Source of the DNA: Allobogoriella deserti
GTDB taxonomy: Bacteria > Actinomycetota > Actinomycetes > Actinomycetales > Actinomycetaceae
Reading direction: 5' to 3'
Length of the DNA stretch: 64,000 nt
Assembly (NCBI RefSeq): GCF_042680605.1
Contig: NZ_JBHUEE010000004.1
Location: 270,129-334,128 of the forward strand
Shown here: positions 7,850 to 15,811 of the stretch, piece after piece
Numbering within the stretch: the stretch's first letter is position 1
How the letters are laid out: every line of letters starts with the position of its first letter
Notes under the pieces: model-generated
What the model was told of the DNA's origin: nothing
What the model saw: the letters and a program-made list of their open reading frames with translations, nothing else
The model's database searches: none
Made by a program: the position numbers and the translations under genes

Positions 7850-8607
7850 GCCTGATGACCGCCACCGCGTCGATCTTCGATCGCGACATGCGGAGCAAGA
7901 TGCGCACACCCTGGCCCTACGCCGAGGCCATGGCGGACCCGCTGCTGCTCCTGCTGCTGTTCGCGCCCCTGGTGGGCGCGATCGGCCCGATGCCCGGCGT
8001 GCCCGCCGACCGCACCCTGCAGTGGTTCGTCCCGGGCATGCTCGTGCTCATGGTCTTCACGACCAGTGCGTTCATCGGAGCCGGATTCCAGGAGGAGCGC
8101 GCCTCGGGAGCACTCGAACGGATGCTCGTCACTCCCGTCAACCGATTCGCACTCCTCGCGGGTCGTGTGCTGCGCATCGCCGCGACCGTCCTGGTCCAGG
8201 CGGTGATCATCGTCGCGGTGACGGTGCCGTTCGGTCTACAGCTGTCCGTCCCGGGGGCCGTCGTCGCGGCGCTTCAACTGGCCACCCTCGCTGCGGGCCT
8301 GGGCCTCGGCTCGCTGGCGATCGGTCTCGCACTGAAGAACGCGTACGCGTTCTGGGGGGTCGCGAGCATGGTCTACACACCGATCATCGTCACCTCGGGC
8401 GCACTGCTGCCGATGGAGGTCGCCCCCGGCTGGCTGTACGCCGCCTCCAGGATCAACCCGCTGGCGCACGTGGTGGACGGCCAGCGTGCCCTGTTCCGTG
8501 GCGACCTCACCGACCCGGTCGTGCTCACCGGTTTCGTCATGGCGTTGGTCCTGTGCACCGTCGGGGCGCTCGTCGGGACGAGGGTGATGCGACGGCTGAG
8601 CGCCTGA
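7846..8607 (+). CDS. DrrB-type ABC-2 exporter permease
   Basis: A 253-residue membrane protein with six predicted hydrophobic segments, of the ABC-2 family that pairs with DrrA. The conserved cytoplasmic loop FQEERASGALERMLVTPVNRFALLAGR (residues about 80-107) contains the E-R-x-G-x-L/T-P pattern that contacts the ATPase. The start overlaps the ATPase stop (ATGA). Substrate is unknown; TetR control suggests a toxic compound. Confidence 0.9.
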   Translation: MSLMTATASIFDRDMRSKMRTPWPYAEAMADPLLLLLLFAPLVGAIGPMPGVPADRTLQWFVPGMLVLMVFTTSAFIGAGFQEERASGALERMLVTPVNRFALLAGRVLRIAATVLVQAVIIVAVTVPFGLQLSVPGAVVAALQLATLAAGLGLGSLAIGLALKNAYAFWGVASMVYTPIIVTSGALLPMEVAPGWLYAASRINPLAHVVDGQRALFRGDLTDPVVLTGFVMALVLCTVGALVGTRVMRRLSA

Positions 8608-8622
8608 CCTGCGGCGGACACA

Positions 8623-10293
8623 TCAGTCGTAGAGGCCTTCCACCTGCCATGCCCCTCGTTCGAGCGCGAGGAGCATGGCAGGAACGCCGTCCGGGACCAC
8701 CTGGAGGTAGGCCCGGCGACGCGCCTGCTCGGACCACCAGCGCTCGGTGCCGTGCCACGGACCGGCCCAGGCGATCAACGGATACTCCCCGGGCCCGACC
8801 ACCGGACTCGGAGCACGCGTCGCACGCGTCTCGCGTGAGCCGGTCCGCCCCCCTGCAAGCACGAGCAGCCGCGCCGGCGGAGCGCTGGTGAGCCCGCGGG
8901 CGCTGACCCGCACGTCGGCGCCGGTGACATCGAGCAGACGCACCGGCAGCGGCTCGGCCGGGACGGTCGCCGGCCACGGGGCCGGCACCTGACCCGGCCA
9001 CGGAGCATCAGTCCGGCGCAGCGGCGTCGCCTCATCACCCCAGGCCACCAACCGCACCGTCCCCCGAGGGTCGCGACCACCGTCGAGGACAGGGACGAGG
9101 ATTCCCTCGGCCCCGAGCAGGCCCTGCACCCGAAGGGCGGCCCGTTCGGCCTGTTTCTCACCACGCCGAGCCCGGCCCCACAACCCGTCCTGGACGACGC
9201 CGGCAGGACTGGTCTCCTGGGCCACGAGCTCCAGGCGCGTCAACGGGGCCGAGGGCGGGCGGCCGCTGCGCCCGGACAGCCACCCGTCCAGCTGCCACCG
9301 CACCCGGTCGGTCAACTCCGCCGCGGTGGGGGCGCCATCGATCGTCCAGGTCCGCACCAGTTCCGTGCCGTCCTCGGTTCTGGCCGCCACCCGTAACCGG
9401 GCGCACACCACACCTCGGCGCATCATGGTCTCGGCGAGCTGCTCGGCCAGCGCCCGCGCGGTGAAAGCGGCGACGTCGGACCGTTCCGCGGGCGGGTCGA
9501 GGTCGGTGGCGGCCGACACATCCTCCTCCGGCCGACGTGCCGTGGGTGGGGTGGCATCCAGACCGCGCGCGAGCCGGTGACAGGTCAGGCCGAGCGTCCC
9601 GAAGCGGGCGGCCACATCTGCGGGCTCGAGGGCGGCGAAGGCGCCGAGAGTGCGCAGGCCGAGACGGCGCAGCAGGTCCACGAGTTCCTCGGTCGCGGCG
9701 ACCGTCTGCCGGGTGCCGGCGGCAAGCGTCAACGTGCCGATGCCCTGCCCGGCCAGGAAGTCCTGGGTCGTTCCGCTGGGCACAACCGTCCCGGCTCGGG
9801 CGGCGAGCATGGCCGTGAGCAGCCCGTCGGCGACGCCGACCTGACACTCGGCGCCGGTCTCGGTGGCCACCACCCCCACGAGCGCCTCCCCGAGCGCCTC
9901 CTCCGACCCTGCATGCCGCGCAGGACCGCGCGCAAGGAAGGTGACCATGCCCGGCCGAACCACCTCGACCTCGGCGACCACGGTCTCCACCGCCTGGACG
10001 AGGGGTTCGAAGGCCCGTGCGTCACGGGTCTCGTCGACCGGCAGGATCACGAGCTCGGGGCAGACCTGCTGAGCACTGCGTCTACGCATTCCCCGTCGCA
10101 CCCCCGCGGCGCGTGCCGCGGCAGAGGCGACCAGCACCCCTCGGTTCCCGGCCACGGCGACCGGGACCTGGGGATCCACCAGGTCCTCGGCCACCGCGGC
10201 CGCGACCGGCCAGTCCGGAACCCACAGGACCGCCCGGCGGGCCGCCGTCGCTGACCGGATGTCCTCGCCGGACGCGTGCTGCGCCGTCGTCAT
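8623..10293 (-). CDS. imuB: ImuB, inactive Y-family polymerase homologue
   Basis: A 556-residue protein with the palm/finger/little-finger arrangement of Y-family polymerases but without the catalytic acids: motif I is LWVPDWPVAAA in place of DxDAF, and the usual SIDE motif region reads RPGMVTF. This loss is typical of ImuB, which acts as the clamp-binding scaffold of the mutasome and links ImuA' and DnaE2 during damage-induced mutagenesis. The C-terminal third carries the ImuB-type extension ending WQVEGLYD. It starts one base after the imuA' stop, so the two are co-translated from the SOS promoter upstream of imuA'. No dnaE2 is present in the window. Confidence 0.88.
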   Translation of the reverse strand: MTTAQHASGEDIRSATAARRAVLWVPDWPVAAAVAEDLVDPQVPVAVAGNRGVLVASAAARAAGVRRGMRRRSAQQVCPELVILPVDETRDARAFEPLVQAVETVVAEVEVVRPGMVTFLARGPARHAGSEEALGEALVGVVATETGAECQVGVADGLLTAMLAARAGTVVPSGTTQDFLAGQGIGTLTLAAGTRQTVAATEELVDLLRRLGLRTLGAFAALEPADVAARFGTLGLTCHRLARGLDATPPTARRPEEDVSAATDLDPPAERSDVAAFTARALAEQLAETMMRRGVVCARLRVAARTEDGTELVRTWTIDGAPTAAELTDRVRWQLDGWLSGRSGRPPSAPLTRLELVAQETSPAGVVQDGLWGRARRGEKQAERAALRVQGLLGAEGILVPVLDGGRDPRGTVRLVAWGDEATPLRRTDAPWPGQVPAPWPATVPAEPLPVRLLDVTGADVRVSARGLTSAPPARLLVLAGGRTGSRETRATRAPSPVVGPGEYPLIAWAGPWHGTERWWSEQARRRAYLQVVPDGVPAMLLALERGAWQVEGLYD

Positions 10294-10294
10294 C

Positions 10295-11179
10295 TCACAC
10301 CGCCCGGAGCAACGGGGGCTCGGTGGGGCTCATCCCGGGCGCCGGAGCCGGAGCGGTGGTTCCCGGCTCGGGACGCAGCCCGTCGAGACCGGCCAGCACC
10401 CGGACTTCGCGTTGCCCCGACGCTCCGGCGCGACCGGTGGCCCGTACCGTCAGGTGCTGGTCGGTCAGGTGGCCCCAGCCTTGGCCCAGCCCGTCACACC
10501 CGGTCCGCGTAGCCCGTAGCACCAGGTGCGCTCCCGGCCATGAGTGGGTGGTCAGCAGCACCGCACCGCGGGTACGGATCCGGCCGGTGAGGGAGCGACG
10601 GTCCCGCTCGGCCAGGGCCGGGCACCTGCCGACGACGAGGACGTCGAAGCCGTCGGTGAGTGCGCCGACCACGCCGGCGGCGTCCGGACCGGGCGAGGGG
10701 ACGACCGCCACGCGCTCCAGGGCCAGACCGGCACCGTGGGCGGCACGCCAGCCGATGTGCGGCATGGCGGCGAAAGCGCACCAACCACCGTCGGTGGCGG
10801 TGGAGGCCGCGAGCGCGAGCAGCACCGACGTGGACCCGGAGACCTGGACCACCGACCCGCGCGGGAGGGCGCCGGCCGGGAACAGCGGGGCGAGGGCGGC
10901 GGGTACGGGCAGGGTGCGGTCATCGACACCGGAGAGCGGCGCAGGAGCCGCCGGTGGCGGGGCAGGGGCAGGCACCTCGGACGCGTCGACGGCGGTGAGC
11001 GTGGGGCTGGTGCTCAGCCCGGGTCCGGGTAACCGGTCGCGCAGTCCGGTCGCCGCCTCCGCCTCGGCCAGCGCGGCTCGGGCCGCAGCCAGCCGGGGAT
11101 CGACGCCGGCGAAGGGCTGATCGGCAGGCTCTGCACGAGAGTCGTCGGCGTCCGGGACAGCGGTGAGAACTGCCGTCAT
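10295..11179 (-). CDS. imuA': ImuA'-like mutasome protein
   Basis: A 294-residue RecA-fold relative that pairs with ImuB in actinobacteria. The N-terminal 85 residues are Ala/Pro-rich and low in complexity; the core shows LFPAGALPRGSVVQVSGSTSVLLALAAS, an eroded Walker A (SGSTS), and FDVLVVGRCP...RGAVLLTTHSWPGAHLVLRATRTG. The start ATG is fixed by a GGAGGAGG ribosome-binding site immediately upstream; a longer reading would run through the SOS box. In mycobacteria the protein is required, with ImuB and DnaE2, for induced mutagenesis. The family is poorly conserved, so assignment rests largely on pairing with imuB and on the SOS box. Confidence 0.8.
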   Translation of the reverse strand: MTAVLTAVPDADDSRAEPADQPFAGVDPRLAAARAALAEAEAATGLRDRLPGPGLSTSPTLTAVDASEVPAPAPPPAAPAPLSGVDDRTLPVPAALAPLFPAGALPRGSVVQVSGSTSVLLALAASTATDGGWCAFAAMPHIGWRAAHGAGLALERVAVVPSPGPDAAGVVGALTDGFDVLVVGRCPALAERDRRSLTGRIRTRGAVLLTTHSWPGAHLVLRATRTGCDGLGQGWGHLTDQHLTVRATGRAGASGQREVRVLAGLDGLRPEPGTTAPAPAPGMSPTEPPLLRAV

Positions 11180-11197
11180 ACCCCCTCCTCCCAACTG

Positions 11198-11213
11198 TCG
11201 AACTGGTGTTCGA
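11198..11213 (-). promoter_or_regulatory. LexA SOS box of imuA'-imuB
   Basis: TCGAACTGGTGTTCGA is a perfect copy of the actinobacterial SOS box TCGAAC-N4-GTTCGA. It ends 18 bases upstream of the imuA' ATG, so LexA would cover the promoter and release it after DNA damage. Confidence 0.92.
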
Positions 11214-11419
11214 GAGCATCCAGTGTTGGCCCAGGGGCGGGCCGTGTCAACCGAGGCGTCAACCGGTCCGCACTCGCTCTGTAGCCTCCCTGCCGCCACC
11301 CACACCGACCCGACCCCGCAGGCCGGCGCAGCTTCGCCCCTGGCATCGACCCGCGTGCCAGGACGGGGCCGTCGGCCTTAGGTTGGACACCAGCACCACC
11401 CGACGACGGAAGGACTGCT

Positions 11420-11947
11420 GTGAACCTCGATCGCCCGCTCGCCCAGGACCCTTACGAGAAGCTCCCGGCGGTGCCCTCCTTCTCGCTGACGTCCACCGAC
11501 CTCACGGACGGTGAGCCGATGCCCCAGGTGCATGCCCAGGACGGCGGCAACGTCTCCCCCCAGCTGTCCTGGTCCGGGTTCCCGGCCGAGACCAAGGGGT
11601 TCGTCGTGACCTGCTTCGACCCGGATGCGCCGACGCCGTCGGGCTTCTGGCACTGGACGGTCGTCGACCTCTCCGCGGACGTGACCTCGCTCGGCCAGGG
11701 CGAGGGCGAGTCGGACCTCATGCTGCCGGGGGCCGCGTTCCACCTGCGCAACGACGGGGGCGCGCACGCCTACGCCGGCGCCGCTCCGCCGGAGGGTGAC
11801 CGGGCGCACCGGTACTACTTCGCGGTCCACGCCCTCGACACCGAGACGCTCGAGCTCAGCGAGGACGACACCCCGACCACGGCCTCGTTCCTCGGGTTGT
11901 TCCACACCATCGCCCGCGCCACGCTCACGGCCACCTACCAGCGGTGA
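11420..11947 (+). CDS. YbhB/YbcL family PEBP-like protein
   Basis: A 175-residue phosphatidylethanolamine-binding-protein fold. It has the bacterial YbhB/YbcL core: the DGGNVSPQLSW segment near residue 40, CFDPDAPTPSGFWHWTVVDL (about 67-86) that forms the anion pocket, and the HRYYFAVHALD strand. No signal peptide, so it is cytoplasmic. The biochemical role of bacterial members is unsettled. The next gene starts within its stop codon (TGATG), indicating translational coupling to the YbaK-like protein. Confidence 0.9.
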   Translation: MNLDRPLAQDPYEKLPAVPSFSLTSTDLTDGEPMPQVHAQDGGNVSPQLSWSGFPAETKGFVVTCFDPDAPTPSGFWHWTVVDLSADVTSLGQGEGESDLMLPGAAFHLRNDGGAHAYAGAAPPEGDRAHRYYFAVHALDTETLELSEDDTPTTASFLGLFHTIARATLTATYQR

Positions 11948-12564
11948 TGCCCCTCCCGGAACCGACCCCGGCGGGAGAGAGTCTTCGAGACCCGAGCGAC
12001 CCACTGCTCACCGACGCCGTCCGGTACGGCTCGTTGACCTGGGTGCCGTACACCCGGTGCATGGACCTGCTGGCCACACCGGTGCTCACCGCGCTGGAGG
12101 CACTCGATCCCGACGTCGCGAAGTACGTCTACGTCACCGAGATCGACCCGGACCTTGCCGACACCGCCGCGATGACCGAGGCCTACGACGTCCCGCTCGC
12201 GGCCTCGTCGAACTGCGTGCTGGTGGCCGGCAAGCGCGCCGGGGAGGAACGGGTGGCCGCCTGCGTGGTGCGGGCGACGACCCGCACGGACGTCAACACC
12301 ACGGTCCGCAAGCAGCTGGACGTGCGCAAGGCCTCGTTCTGGCCGACCGAGCGGGCGGTCGAGGCCTCCGGGATGGAGTACGGCGGTATCACGCCGGTCG
12401 GCGTGCCGGCCGACTGGCGGCTGCTCCTCGACTCCCGGGTCAAGGAGGGACCGAACGTCGTCGGCTCCGGGCTGCGCCGTTCGAAGCTGCTCATGCCGGG
12501 TGGGGTGCTGACCGCACTGCCGGGCGCGGAGGTCGTCGAGGCCCTGGCGAAGCCGGCCGAGTGA
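11947..12564 (+). CDS. YbaK/EbsC-type aminoacyl-tRNA deacylase-like protein
   Basis: A 205-residue protein with a YbaK/aminoacyl-tRNA-synthetase-associated domain. Indicative segments are VPLAASSNCVLVAGKR...ACVVRATTRTDVNTTVRKQLDVRKASF (residues about 75-125), where the conserved Lys of the deacylase site is expected, and MEYGGITPVGVP. Family members hydrolyse misacylated tRNAs such as Cys- or Ala-tRNAPro. It begins at an ATG overlapping the stop of the PEBP gene; a GTG one codon earlier is an equal alternative. Specificity cannot be read from the sequence. Confidence 0.82.
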   Translation: MPLPEPTPAGESLRDPSDPLLTDAVRYGSLTWVPYTRCMDLLATPVLTALEALDPDVAKYVYVTEIDPDLADTAAMTEAYDVPLAASSNCVLVAGKRAGEERVAACVVRATTRTDVNTTVRKQLDVRKASFWPTERAVEASGMEYGGITPVGVPADWRLLLDSRVKEGPNVVGSGLRRSKLLMPGGVLTALPGAEVVEALAKPAE

Positions 12565-12571
12565 CCGACGG

Positions 12572-13168
12572 TCAGCGGCGTACCCGGTAGTGCAGGTGCA
12601 GGACGCGATCGCCCTGCACCACCTGGTCCGGGTCCTCGAGCAGTGCGACGCCGGTGTGCGCACCGAAGAACCGCTTCCCCTCCCCGAGCACCACCGGGGC
12701 CACGTCCATCGCCACCTCGTCGACCAGTCCGGCGGCGAAGGCCTGCCCGCCGACGTCGCCCGCGCTCACGACCACCAGCCCGTCGCCGGCGCGCTCCTTC
12801 GCGAGGGTGATCGCCTCCTCGACCGACCCCGCGGTGCGGACCGGCGCGTCCGGATGCTCGTCGAGCCACTCCTGCGGCAGTGGCCGGTGCGTGACGACGA
12901 CGAGCTCCTCCCCCGCCGCCGGCACACCGTCCCAGCCGTTCGTCATGTCGAAGAGATGCCGCCCGATCACTGTGACGGACACGGCGTCCCAGAAGGGGTT
13001 GAGGTAGTCACGGGACGCCTGCGAGACGTGGAACGTCCAGCCCTTGTCGTTGGCGGCGATCTCGACGTCGCCGTTCCCGTACCAGTCGTGCAGTGGGCCG
13101 GGCATGTCGTCGGGCTTGGCGATGTACCCGTCGACCGACACCACTGCTTGCAGGATCACGCGTGCCAT
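12572..13168 (-). CDS. Dihydrofolate reductase/RibD C-terminal-like protein
   Basis: A 198-residue protein of the RibD_C/DHFR-like superfamily (YyaP/YwjB type). It starts MARVILQAVVSVDGYIAKPDD, the usual N-terminal strand with VSxDGYIA, and continues with VIGRHLFDMTNGWDG, VVVTHRPLP and VVSAGDVGGQAFAAGLVDEVAMDVAPVVLGEGKRFF, the NADPH-fold core and conserved GGG-type turn. Substrate is unknown in this subfamily. ATG is preceded by AAAAGGAG. It faces the AAA ATPase gene across a 127-base divergent promoter region containing a small dyad. Confidence 0.85.
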   Translation of the reverse strand: MARVILQAVVSVDGYIAKPDDMPGPLHDWYGNGDVEIAANDKGWTFHVSQASRDYLNPFWDAVSVTVIGRHLFDMTNGWDGVPAAGEELVVVTHRPLPQEWLDEHPDAPVRTAGSVEEAITLAKERAGDGLVVVSAGDVGGQAFAAGLVDEVAMDVAPVVLGEGKRFFGAHTGVALLEDPDQVVQGDRVLHLHYRVRR

Positions 13169-13184
13169 GCGGACTCCTTTTAGT

Positions 13185-13194
13185 CAACTTGTTG
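13185..13194. promoter_or_regulatory. Small dyad upstream of the DHFR-like gene
   Basis: CAACTTGTTG (CAAC-TT-GTTG) lies just upstream of the ribosome-binding site of the DHFR-like gene, within an AT-rich patch unlike its surroundings. Such a site could be an operator for an unlinked ArsR/MarR-type regulator, but no regulator gene is adjacent. Weak evidence. Confidence 0.28.
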
Positions 13195-13295
13195 GTTATC
13201 TAAGTGAAGTGGGCGGGCGGCCTCGTTGTCAATGCTTCGGTTGATAACGGGTGACGGCGTGGAAGGCGTCAGGGGGCTCGTCTACCGTCGACGGC

Positions 13296-14477
13296 GTGCT
13301 CACGACTGTCGCCGTTCGCGGCTACCGCTCACTGCGGGACGTGGTGCTGCCGCTGGGACGCCTGACCGTCGTGACCGGGCCCAACGGCTCCGGCAAGTCC
13401 AACCTGTACCGGGCCCTGCGCCTGCTTGCCGCCACGGCGAGGGAAGGTGCCCCGGCGGCTCTGGCACGCGAAGGCGGCTTGTCCTCCGCGCTGTGGGCCG
13501 GCCCGGAGAGCGGCGGTGAGGGCCACGGAACACGCCGGAAGCATCCCGTCCGCGTCGAGCTCGGGATCGCCGGCGAGGACACGGGCTACAGCCTCAGCCT
13601 CGGTCTGCCGCAGCCGCCGTTCACCGACGCGATCGCCCAGCTCTTCGCCCGTGACCCGGAGATCAAGGAGGAACGCGTCTGGGCCGGGCCGATCCTGAAG
13701 ACCTCAACCGTGCTCAGTGAGCGCAGCGGCCCGCTGATCCGCTCCCGCGGCCGCGACGGCTGGACGATTCTCAGCTCCGAGGCCCGGACGCACGAGTCGA
13801 TGCTGGACGCGGTCGTCGATCCCGATCGCGCGCCCGAGCTCGTGCGCACGCGTGAGGAGTTGCGCTCGTGGCGGTTCTACGACCACCTGCGCACCGACCC
13901 GGAGGCCCCCGCGCGAACGCCGCGCCCGGGTGCGCGCACCTCGGCTCTGGCGGACGACGGAGGTGACCTGGCGGCGGCGCTGGCCACCGCGATGGACCTC
14001 GGCCGCGCGGACGCCGTCGACACCGCGGTCCACCGGGCGTTCCCGGACTCTCGCATCGAGGTTGTCTCCCGGGACGGGATGTTCGAGCTCCTGCTCCACC
14101 AGCCCGGACTGCTCCGGCCGCTGCACGCCGCGGAGCTCTCGGACGGGACGTTGCGTTTCCTGATGCTCACGGCCGCGCTGCTCACTCCTCGGCCACCGCA
14201 GCTGATCGTGCTCAACGAACCAGAGCAGTCGATGCACCGCTCGCTGCTGACAGCGCTCGCGCGGATGCTGCGGGAGGCGGCAGACCAGACCCAGCTGGTG
14301 GTGGTCTCGCACTCGCCGGAGCTTGTCGATGAACTCGGCCGAGCCGGTGGCACGGACACGCCGACGGCCTCGGACACGTCCGCCGTCGTGACGGTAGAGC
14401 TGACCAAGGACGCCGGGGAGACGGCCGTGGTGGGCCAGGACGGACCGCTGGACCGACCGGGCTGGCGCTGGCCGTAA
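13296..14477 (+). CDS. Solitary AAA family ATPase (RecF/SMC-like)
   Basis: A 393-residue ATPase of the AAA_21/COG4637 type. It begins at GTG with VLTTVAVRGYRSLRDVVLPLGR, has Walker A GPNGSGKS at residues 28-35, an ABC-like signature ELSDGTLRFLMLTAALLT and Walker B LIVLNEPEQSMH, then a His switch in LVVVSHSPELVDEL. There is no TOPRIM/OLD nuclease domain. The gap before trmL is only 11 bases, so they may be co-transcribed. Members of this class occur both as housekeeping proteins of unknown role and as parts of defence modules; no partner nuclease is present here, so no defence role is claimed. Confidence 0.82.
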   Translation: MLTTVAVRGYRSLRDVVLPLGRLTVVTGPNGSGKSNLYRALRLLAATAREGAPAALAREGGLSSALWAGPESGGEGHGTRRKHPVRVELGIAGEDTGYSLSLGLPQPPFTDAIAQLFARDPEIKEERVWAGPILKTSTVLSERSGPLIRSRGRDGWTILSSEARTHESMLDAVVDPDRAPELVRTREELRSWRFYDHLRTDPEAPARTPRPGARTSALADDGGDLAAALATAMDLGRADAVDTAVHRAFPDSRIEVVSRDGMFELLLHQPGLLRPLHAAELSDGTLRFLMLTAALLTPRPPQLIVLNEPEQSMHRSLLTALARMLREAADQTQLVVVSHSPELVDELGRAGGTDTPTASDTSAVVTVELTKDAGETAVVGQDGPLDRPGWRWP

Positions 14478-14488
14478 GGTGTGACGCC

Positions 14489-14950
14489 GTGTTCCACGTC
14501 GTCTTCTACGAGCCGCGGATCCCGCCGAACACGGGTAACGCGATCCGGCTCGCGGCCTGCACCGGCACGACGCTGCACCTGATCGAGCCACTCGGCTTCG
14601 AGCTGACGGACGCACACTTACGCCGGGCGGGCCTGGACTATCACGACCTGGCGGACGTTCACGTCCACGCGGACCTCGACGCCGCCCTCGCGGCACTGCC
14701 CGGGCGCATCTTCGCGTTCACCGGCAAAGCCGCTCGCAGCTTCGCCGACGTCAGCTACGAGCGCGGTGACGCGCTGCTGTTCGGGCCGGAACCGAGCGGC
14801 CTACCCGACGAGGTCCTCGCCGACCGGCGCCTGACGGACCGGCTGCGGATCCCGATGACTCCGGCCGTGCGGTCGCTGAACCTGTCCAACTCGGCGGCGG
14901 TGGCGGTCTACGAGGCGTGGCGTCAGCACGGCTACGACGGCGGAAGCTGA
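14489..14950 (+). CDS. trmL: tRNA (cytidine(34)-2'-O)-methyltransferase
   Basis: A 153-residue SPOUT methyltransferase of the TrmL class. The start MFHVVFYEPRIPPNTGNAIRLAACTG carries the PxNTGNxxR motif, the centre has LLFGPEPSGLPDEVL (the trefoil-knot SAM loop), and the end shows PMTPAVRSLNLSNSAAVAVYE, motif 3. TrmL methylates the wobble ribose of tRNA-Leu isoacceptors using SAM. Length is typical. It starts with GTG. Confidence 0.93.
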   Translation: MFHVVFYEPRIPPNTGNAIRLAACTGTTLHLIEPLGFELTDAHLRRAGLDYHDLADVHVHADLDAALAALPGRIFAFTGKAARSFADVSYERGDALLFGPEPSGLPDEVLADRRLTDRLRIPMTPAVRSLNLSNSAAVAVYEAWRQHGYDGGS

Positions 14951-14969
14951 GGCGCCGTCGTCAGCACCC

Positions 14970-15254
14970 TCAGCTCGCCGCGGCCTGCGCCCCGTAGCGT
15001 TTGGCGGCCCGCGCCTTGGCCTTGGCGGCCTCGACCTCGCGGTCCTTCGGCGGAGCGTTGGTCACGAGGTTCTCCAGGAGGTGCTCGGTGATGTGCGCGA
15101 CCTCGTGGACGGCACGGTCGAAGGCCTCCTGGTTCGCCTTCGACGGCTTGTTCATGCCCGAGACCTTGCGCACGTACTGCAGTGCGGCGGCCTGGACCTC
15201 CTCGCTCGTCGCGGCGGGGGCGAAGTTGTGCAGGGGGCGGATGTTGCGGCACAT
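14970..15254 (-). CDS. DUF2277 family protein
   Basis: A 94-residue protein that begins MCRNIRPLHNFAPAATSEEVQAAALQYVRKVSG, the hallmark of DUF2277, followed by a helical region and a basic Ala/Lys-rich tail (AKAKARAAKRYGAQAAAS). The CRN and LxNF residues at the N-terminus are strongly conserved in the family. Function is unknown; the small size and basic tail would suit nucleic-acid contact, which is speculation. It is single-gene and convergent with trmL. Confidence 0.87.
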   Translation of the reverse strand: MCRNIRPLHNFAPAATSEEVQAAALQYVRKVSGMNKPSKANQEAFDRAVHEVAHITEHLLENLVTNAPPKDREVEAAKAKARAAKRYGAQAAAS

Positions 15255-15308
15255 GCGGTTCAGAATCCCACGCCGGACGCGGCACGTGAAGGGCCGGGCG
15301 ACGAAAGC

Positions 15309-15755
15309 TCAGATGCCGCGGGCGGCCGGTCCGCCGTCGGCGTCCAGCAGCGCCACGCGCGTGGCGTCAGCGACCTGCCGGTAGGAGCTGTCGAGCAGTT
15401 CCGCGATTTCCTGCCAGTCCACATCGTCCGGACCTGCACCGCCGGCGGCCAGGTCGAGGCCGATCCAACCGAACGGGCCGTAATAGGCGGGGACGAAGGT
15501 ACGCGGGTCCTCGGCGAGGGCGTGCCGGTCGTCCTCCTCGGGCATGAGGACGAGCCCGTGGTCGTACATCACGCGGCGGCTCGCCGGCCCTTTGGTACCG
15601 GCCCCGTAGACCGCGAACACCTTGCCGCCGTCACCGGCGCGGAACTGGGGCCGGCCGTGACCGACCTTCTCGGTGGCCTGGGGAAAGGCGAGGGCGACCC
15701 GGCGCAGACGTAGCAGGTAGGGATCGTCGTCGTCGAACATGATCGGGTGCGGCAT
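15309..15755 (-). CDS. MmcQ/YjbR family protein
   Basis: About 148 residues with the MmcQ/YjbR fold (double wing, CyaY-like). Indicative segments are LRRVALAFPQATEKVGHGRPQFRAGDGGKVFAVYG and AYYGPFGWIGLDL followed by WQEIAELLDSSYRQVA. The family binds DNA or nucleotides in some members, but function is undefined. The start is taken at MPHPIMFDDDD; an internal ATG five codons later would serve equally well. Confidence 0.82.
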   Translation of the reverse strand: MPHPIMFDDDDPYLLRLRRVALAFPQATEKVGHGRPQFRAGDGGKVFAVYGAGTKGPASRRVMYDHGLVLMPEEDDRHALAEDPRTFVPAYYGPFGWIGLDLAAGGAGPDDVDWQEIAELLDSSYRQVADATRVALLDADGGPAARGI

Positions 15756-15811
15756 GACGGCCAGCGTAGAGCGGGGTGCTGACACGGCTCGTGACGGAAT
15801 CGGAGCCGTGC

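Noticed and set aside
9326..10254. Plus-strand open frames opposite imuB
   Set aside because: Antisense to a well-supported ImuB with no ribosome-binding site or domain.
14203..14238. LNEPE in the AAA ATPase as a mutated Walker B
   Set aside because: Asn before Glu-Pro-Glu is normal in this class of RecF-like ATPases; the catalytic Glu is present.
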